A DNA stretch of 64,000 nt from Oenanthe sinensis (taxonomy: Eukaryota > Streptophyta > Magnoliopsida > Apiales > Apiaceae): positions 10,062,001 to 10,126,000 of the forward strand of contig CM053798.1 of NCBI GenBank assembly GCA_028671895.1, read 5' to 3'. A model generated the notes under the pieces. It was given only the letters and a program-made list of their open reading frames with translations, was not told where the DNA came from and did not search any database. Made by a program: the position numbers and the translations under genes. Below, one piece after another: positions 59,101 through 64,000 of this stretch. Numbering within the stretch: the stretch's first letter is position 1; each line of letters starts with the position of its first letter.

Positions 59101-62100
59101 AGTAAGTTTCTAAAAAATATCTACATTCTGCACTGCTAATCAAAACACTACAATATGGTGTAAAATGATATTTTTACAACAATTCTCAAATTCTGAATTA
59201 ATGAGCAAGAAGAGCATGAGGAACAATGGTGCTTACAATATTTAAATTCACAACAGTACTTACAATATTTAAGCTCACAACATAGAGAGGAGGAGCATCA
59301 TAAAAGGCAACCCCAGTCAGATCAGAACCTGTCCACTTGTGTAGGATAACCTTTGGACCGGAAGCTATCAACAAATGACCTTGGAGTGAAGCTACAGCAG
59401 ATATAGCACCTTTCAACTCCTTAGAATAAACCTCAGAAATCTGGAAGAATACGCAAATGCAATACATGAATGAATAATAATAATGTGAATGCAGAATGAC
59501 TGTATATGAAAAAGTGTGATGCAGAAGACCATTCTCATCCCACACCCAAAAATTAATATTAAGAGCAATCAATAACTCATAGAAACTCAAGATGTATAAT
59601 AAAAAATATATAATTGAATATATTTCTGTAAGAAACATATATGTGAAAATTGGAGTATGCATAAGACTTGATAACTAAAACATTTACCGAAGTCAGAGAA
59701 CTGTCAGCATTTCTCTCTACAGAAAACAAGAGCACACGCCCTCGTCCAGCAACATCTTCCCCTTGTACATAGGCAGTCCCAACAGCCAAAAGTGTTTCAT
59801 TTTCTCTAGTTGTTGTATTCTGTTATATAGAGCATAGAACAGTAAACCAAATGAGAATGGTAGTTAAAATTCACATAACATTCCCGATTCCATCTATATT
59901 CCCGCATGATTGTTCAAGAAAAGAAGTTTAACATATGAAAGTAAATAAAATGCAGAAAACGTGAGGATAACAGTAAGGCTTACATATAGTGTTACCACAC
60001 GAACAGTTAACGCATTTTCAGAGCTTTTCATGGAAATCGTACCCCTGATTTGCCACGGACCACCAGATTTCTCTGGTTCCAGGATCCGAACCTCAAATTC
60101 TTCTACAGTGTAAGTTCCATCAGAAGAGAAATTATCATGTTCAATCTGATGACCAGCTTCTTGATCAACCAAAGATGATAAGACTTGATTTAAAGGCTTT
60201 ATAACCTGCAATTACAGTTTTATAAAAAAGTTAAGAGATGGGAGCAAAAGTATGCACTAATAGTCTATGAAGCTCGAATTTCCGAGGCAGTGTTGTTTAA
60301 GGCGCAAATTATAAAAAAGCGCAAGACCTAAGTTTGAAGCGCGAGGCGCGAGGCGCCATTAATCGCGCGCCTTTTGACAAAAAAAATTCACAAATTTAAC
60401 AAAAAACTAGTACTTAACATAATCTTAACATTCAAACATAATAAAAAACATAAATAACATGATAATAGTGTCAATAATTAAGGCTTAATCGATAAGGTTC
60501 TCTAGTTCAAAAGCTTCGGTGTCATTAAACTCGATTTCTGGCCCCTCAAATTCTCGCTCTTCCTCTTCATCATCTTCATCTATTAGAGTTGAAGAAGATG
60601 CTCCGTGAGTTGTATTAGAGGTGGATCTGCTTCTTGTCAAGCGTCTCGTGCGATAAAGTGGCTCTTCTGCTCCAGAAGCAATACACACATCATCCCAATT
60701 AAGGTCTTCACCAACATGGACATAGTTATTATCCACATCTTCATCATCAAGAGCCGAGTCATTATCAGAGAAGAATTAGAAGAGATGAAGAGAAATTAAG
60801 AGAGACAGAGAAGAAAATTGAGAAGAGACAGAGACAGCGATGAAGGAGATTAAGAGAGACAGAGAAGAAAATTGAGAAGAGAAATCTGCAAATATATGTA
60901 TATATCTGTGTGTATATACTGAGAAAGACTTACGTTTAGATGGAGGCTGTGATGTTTAGATGAGACTGGGTCTTATGAAACACTTTAGGGTTTTCTCCTT
61001 TTACCCCTTTTTTTAAGGGTATTATCGTCTTTTTTGTTATCAGCGCCTTTTTACATTTAGTAGCGCCTTTTGGACGATTTCAGAATCGCGCTAAATCGCT
61101 TAATTTCGAATCGCACACCTTGCGCCTAATCGTGAAGCGCCATTAATCGCGCAATTAATCGCGCCTTTAACAACACTGTTCCGAGGGTCAGAAGACGATA
61201 TATTTTCAATTGTTTGAAGTAATAACATATTTTGGTACACTGCGAGCAATGTAAGTGGTTAATAGAAGTAAACATTGTAGAGGGATGATAATACTGAATT
61301 GACATAAAAGATTGAATGCCTATGAGTACCAACTTACATTCACCAAGCTAACAGATTAAAAAAGCAGATAGTATACATGAAGAAATTCATGGCATATAAA
61401 AGCAATGAAGAAACTATAACCAATCAGTTTAAACAGAACTATGAAGAGTTCTATGAAATAAGAAATAGATCATGGAGTCTCGAATAACAATTACAATAAG
61501 AAGAAGAATAACAATGATAAAAATAAACAGCAAGTGATCTAAGGATATGTTCTTCCACCAATAATAGACTAGATGGTAGAGAAGATACTTACTGGAACTG
61601 ATACTATAAGTGGGTATAAATTCTTTTCAGCGAAGTAAGTGACTTGGTGGGGAGTTCCCTTCAATGGAATCTGACAAAATAAAAACAAATGTTGAAGTAG
61701 GAAAATCAATGTGTAAAAAATTGGTTGTAATTAAAAATGATACAAGTCCGAAAGACAGATGGACAAATTAGCAGATGATGCCCCACCTTTTGTACGGGCC
61801 AATAGTTGTCATAGCATAATAAAGATGGAAGTTGACATATTTTCAATGTACCCTGAAGGAAAAGTGGTTGGATTAAATAGAAGTTTATTACGAATGAGTG
61901 TAAAAAAGCATAACTGCAATTTCATACCTGTTGTGTAACATATATGATTCCATGATTACAGTACACATTGTGTAGAACTGTGAAGGCAGCAATAGGTCCA
62001 TCACATAACTGCCACAAAAAAAAGTGAAGGTAAATGAGAGCTTTTAATGGCATCATCTTATTCATTATCTTTGCAGTTCTCATGAAAAAAAAAGAAGAAA

Positions 62101-63754
62101 AATAGGCTGTAGCTACATTCATAACCTTAAAACGGATCTGGCGAAGAAGCAACATACAGAAATAGGGCTTTAAAAGAATTTGTGATTTCTGAACAGAAAT
62201 GAAAAGTAAACCAAGTACAACCATAACTCAGGACAAAAGAAATAGAGACATTCTTCAATTGATGAAGAGTTTGTGTGTTATACACATTGCTACAAAAATA
62301 AAGAAATTAATAGAAACTGATACTGTACTATTTTAAAGAACTTACGGTTTAGTGTCGGGCCAAGCTGCAATAATATTGTGGAACAATAGCTGAAATTAAT
62401 ATTTATCTATTCCCTTACAAGTTTTATGCAACACAGTATTTGGTCAAAATTTTAGAACAGGACATTTTTATTTAGTTATTAATTTAACAGCAATAAGCCT
62501 AGACAAGTATTGATATAAAGTATATACTAACTAACGAAGGTCCGAATATCTAAAGATGTCCGACTACATATTAAGAGTCAAGTGCATAGACATTGATCTA
62601 TTGAGAGAGACGAAATTGAACACATTGTTTATCAACTAAAGAAACAATTTCAAAAAATCCAATTCTTAAAAAGAGCATGAATTATATATTGGACATTACA
62701 TTTGCGACATTACATTTGCAGTTGCCACAATTTCAGACGGAAAACTTTGAATATATTGCAATGATAGCTGTAGTTAGTTAGAGGGTACAAATTTATCAAT
62801 CTTACATGTCAAATAACAACAGTACAAGAAAGTAATTGTCTGTATCATTTCCTGTAGTACCTACCTTTTCTCCTCAACTTTTTCTTTTGTAACGAGTACA
62901 GAACACAAGACCAACCAAATAATCTAAAAATATTTATATTATAAGCAAATTATTTATACATAATCAGAGGCACACCTGTGGATGAATCCGAAGCCGTTCT
63001 CTGAATATCATAAACCACATCGGCCTCGACCCTGCTAAGAACAATCCTGGGAACCCACCAACATTCTTAAAAGTTGTAATTCTTGGGGACGGAGTTTCTG
63101 GTGACATTTCTTCCTTCATATATGTATCTAATGGGACACGGGCAAATCTCAAATTCTTTAATCTAGAACTTGTATTATTAAGGTTAACGGAATCGTGCAC
63201 AGGAACAACTTCCTCAACTTTAATAGAACTCTCTGAACCTTCATACAAGTAAGCTTGGTAACAAAGAACAGTCCCATCGGTCAGGATTCCAAACAGGAAA
63301 GGGCGACTATGTTGCCCTGACCATCTATGCATGGCCAATTCTACAACATTCATTCTCTGGTTATTCTCTTTCCTAGCGTTTTCAGTTTCTTCGCAGTTCT
63401 TTCTCAAATACTTTTGAGAAGCATCGGATGATTCCTGAACAAAAGTATCTCCAAGGCAGGCCTTCCCGGATTCAAAGTTTTCCACGGAGAACACACAACT
63501 AAAGTTGGGTACATCGAATACTTCGAGGATACCACTTTCAAAACAAACAACACAGTAGACATCACCTTGATCAAGTGTACTGTCAGAGCCATCAATTGCC
63601 TCCCCTACGCCACTTGAAAGCCATGCATCAGTACTAGTTTTTCGAAGCCATGGTTCTGGACCTTTATCATGATAGAGTGTACAAGACACTATTGATTTCT
63701 TTGAGTTTTCAAATACTGCTGGGAAGCTAGTAGAGACTGTGCAAGTTGAAGGAT
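47144..63754 (-). CDS. CPSF160: CPSF160, cleavage and polyadenylation specificity factor subunit 1 (3' part; 5' part outside window)
   Basis: The large WD/beta-propeller scaffold of the nuclear complex that recognises AAUAAA and cuts pre-mRNA. Ten exons, in transcript order: 63754-62976, 62008-61928, 61852-61787, 61670-61593, 60205-59984, 59819-59688, 59440-59264, 58020-57835, 56611-56229 and 47258-47144. They join in phase to a C-terminal part of about 740 residues. Landmarks are YHDKGPEPWLRK, LRIHPQ-LCDGPIAAFTVLHN, PLNQVLSSLVDQEAGHQ, TYTVEEFEVRILEPEKSGGPW, AVGTAYVQGEDVAGRGRVLLF, APPLYVVSLN, SIYFLSWKEQG, FALLFGTLDGS and the C-terminus LNDLALGTSFL. All agree with plant CPSF160. The last intron (56228-47259) holds a whole copia element, another intron holds a hAT derivative, and two splice sites are locally duplicated. 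The coding frame is intact where visible. Confidence 0.95.
47452..48993 (+). repeat. 5' LTR of the copia element
   Basis: Runs from TGTTAGTAATTG to ACCCTTCA (1542 bp) and is followed by the tRNA-Met primer site. It has a TATAAATAG-type box near the middle (about 48493) and a TATATAATC near 48637. Confidence 0.95.
49060..49700 (+). repeat. Duplicated block in the retroelement leader
   Basis: Two diverged tandem copies of about 350 bp. Each contains TGATATTCAT...ATGTATAATCAT-TGATGATT, then CCGATTTTCG-AAACGATATG, TGTTTTCTGACTGGAATCGG and GTCTGTAAG. They are untranslated leader between the LTR and gag. Confidence 0.75.
51180..51990 (+). pseudogene. Copia gag remnant with altered zinc knuckle
   Basis: The frame at 51272-51547 carries the gag-type segment SCLMLANICAELKKQYKHID. 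After stops and frame changes a zinc knuckle follows at about 51901-51950 (CHFCGKLGDWKLNC). In it the histidine of the C-x2-C-x4-H-x4-C motif is Asp. The protein is not readable as one frame, so this copy cannot supply a working capsid. Confidence 0.75.
52740..54612 (+). pseudogene. Copia pol remnant: integrase end, reverse transcriptase, RNase H
   Basis: 52755-53003 encodes the integrase tail (TPYEIWTEKRHSMSFMKIWG). 53146-53778 encodes the N-terminal reverse transcriptase half (GCKWVFKKKTD, ARLVAKGF, DYDETFSPVV, QMDVKIAFLN, YGLKQASRRW). A frameshift in an A-rich run near 53698 moves the catalytic YVDD region (about 53786-53800) to another frame. 54061-54318 and 54421-54612 are the connection and RNase H parts, with stops at 53928 and 54316. 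The integrase core upstream is largely unreadable. This is a defective polyprotein. Confidence 0.85.
54648..56189 (+). repeat. 3' LTR of the copia element
   Basis: 1542 bp, aligned to the 5' LTR at an offset of 7196 without indels. It ends ACCCTACA and is followed by the GTCTG duplication. Confidence 0.95.
58541..58730. mobile_element. MITE ('ATGGAGAACCTTAAATGGAGTAC' family) plus a fragment, CPSF160 intron
   Basis: 58541-58690 has inverted ends GTTCTATGGAGAACCTTAAA / TTTAAGGTTCTCCATAGAAC around an AT-rich core. From 58700 a new copy begins (GGGTTTTGTTCTATGGAGAA) but breaks off after about 30 bases. It is preceded by a TA tract and a G14-type run (58527-58540). Same family as 28016-28182. Confidence 0.75.
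60288..61178 (-). mobile_element. hAT-derived element in a CPSF160 intron
   Basis: Termini CAGTGTTGTTTAAGGCGC and GCGCCTTTAACAACACTG are inverted repeats. TTCCGAGG (60280-60287 and 61179-61186) is an exact 8-bp target duplication, the hAT hallmark. Subterminal GCGC/AGGCGCGAGGCG words are typical of plant hAT elements. It is 891 bp and retains only a transposase tail. Confidence 0.9.
60485..60736 (-). pseudogene. hAT transposase C-terminal fragment
   Basis: An 83-codon frame with an Asp/Glu-rich end (DEDDEEEEREFEG) after LNWDDVCIASGAEEP-YRTRR. It resembles the acidic tail that follows the hAT dimerisation domain. The BED finger, catalytic core and dimerisation domain are absent, so it is an internal-deletion derivative. 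The family match is by pattern only. Confidence 0.55.
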
Positions 63755-64000
63755 CTGCATTGTGAAATGAAATGTAGTCAAATTTAAATGAATACACAAT
63801 GTAGGTTATGGTTTCATGACCATTAAGCATTGGCTATTACCCTCATATAAGTTTTAAATAAACAATTGTGCAACTAGTTGTGTGTCATTGCATAACTGAA
63901 ATCAAAATAGAGGAGAGTTCTAAAATTATTGATCCTCCCGAATGCAAGGGATAGATTCCATAAATACAATAGGATTTATGGAGGGTCATTGAAATGTCAC
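63755..64000 (-). other. CPSF160 intron at the window edge
   Basis: Upstream of the acceptor at 63755-63757 no further CPSF160 exon can be read, so the edge of the window lies in an intron. The N-terminal half of the gene should follow to the right. Confidence 0.7.

Noticed and set aside
1..64000. Search for CRISPR arrays, bacterial operons, biosynthetic clusters or viral insertions
   Set aside because: No spaced repeats of CRISPR type, no operon-like compact genes and no virus-like proteins were seen. Two SDR copies alone are not a metabolic cluster.

Overview
This is nuclear DNA of a flowering plant, most likely a eudicot. The evidence is AT-rich intergenic sequence, spliced genes with canonical plant introns, Stowaway-type MITEs, Helitron-like and hAT-like ends, and Ty1/copia LTR elements. 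The proteins look like dicot members of their families, and the salutaridine reductase/neomenthol dehydrogenase-type SDR genes suggest an asterid, although I cannot name the species. No bacterial, organellar or viral gene block is present.

Layout. At 601-2699 (minus) are the first five exons of a SIZ1-type SUMO E3 ligase, and the rest would lie left of the window. From 2.7 to 8.7 kb the sequence is AT-rich and made of small transposons, including a retroposed 152-bp insert with a 20-bp target duplication inside a long inverted-repeat element. At 8758-11148 and 12725-15652 (both minus) are two tandem SDR genes. The first has an intact reading frame but has lost the catalytic tyrosine. The second keeps the tyrosine but carries a frame error in exon 1 and a stop codon in exon 5. 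At 16763-31617 (minus) is a complete 19-exon gene for the 59-kDa-type mitochondrial NAD-malic enzyme (603 residues). It has one GC-AG intron, and its first and sixth introns are swollen by transposons.

From 31.6 to 42 kb is repeat-rich intergenic DNA, including a solo LTR interrupted by another insertion and several AT microsatellites. At 42.06-42.98 kb (plus) is a small nucleolar RNA gene cluster. A polymerase II promoter with four site II motifs, a TATA box and a telo-box is followed by a C/D snoRNA with a 25S rRNA guide, then a U18 homologue, then a decayed copy. At 45260-45775 (plus) is a one-exon C2-domain gene of the BAP (BON1-associated) type.

From 47144 to the right edge (minus) is the 3' half of the CPSF160 gene, which encodes the largest subunit of the pre-mRNA cleavage and polyadenylation factor. 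Its last intron contains an 8738-bp Ty1/copia element (47452-56189) with 1542-bp LTRs that I find different at only three positions and a perfect GTCTG target duplication. The element's internal reading frames are broken, so it looks like a young insertion of a defective element. Another CPSF160 intron holds a hAT-derived element with a perfect 8-bp target duplication. Two CPSF160 splice sites have been locally duplicated.

The genes do not form a pathway: they are a SUMO ligase, specialised-metabolism reductases, mitochondrial carbon metabolism, rRNA modification guides, a membrane/stress C2 protein and mRNA 3'-end processing. I found no clearly new multi-gene system. The observations most worth following are the snoRNA cluster, the SDR lacking its tyrosine, the young defective retroelement in CPSF160, and the duplicated splice donor.
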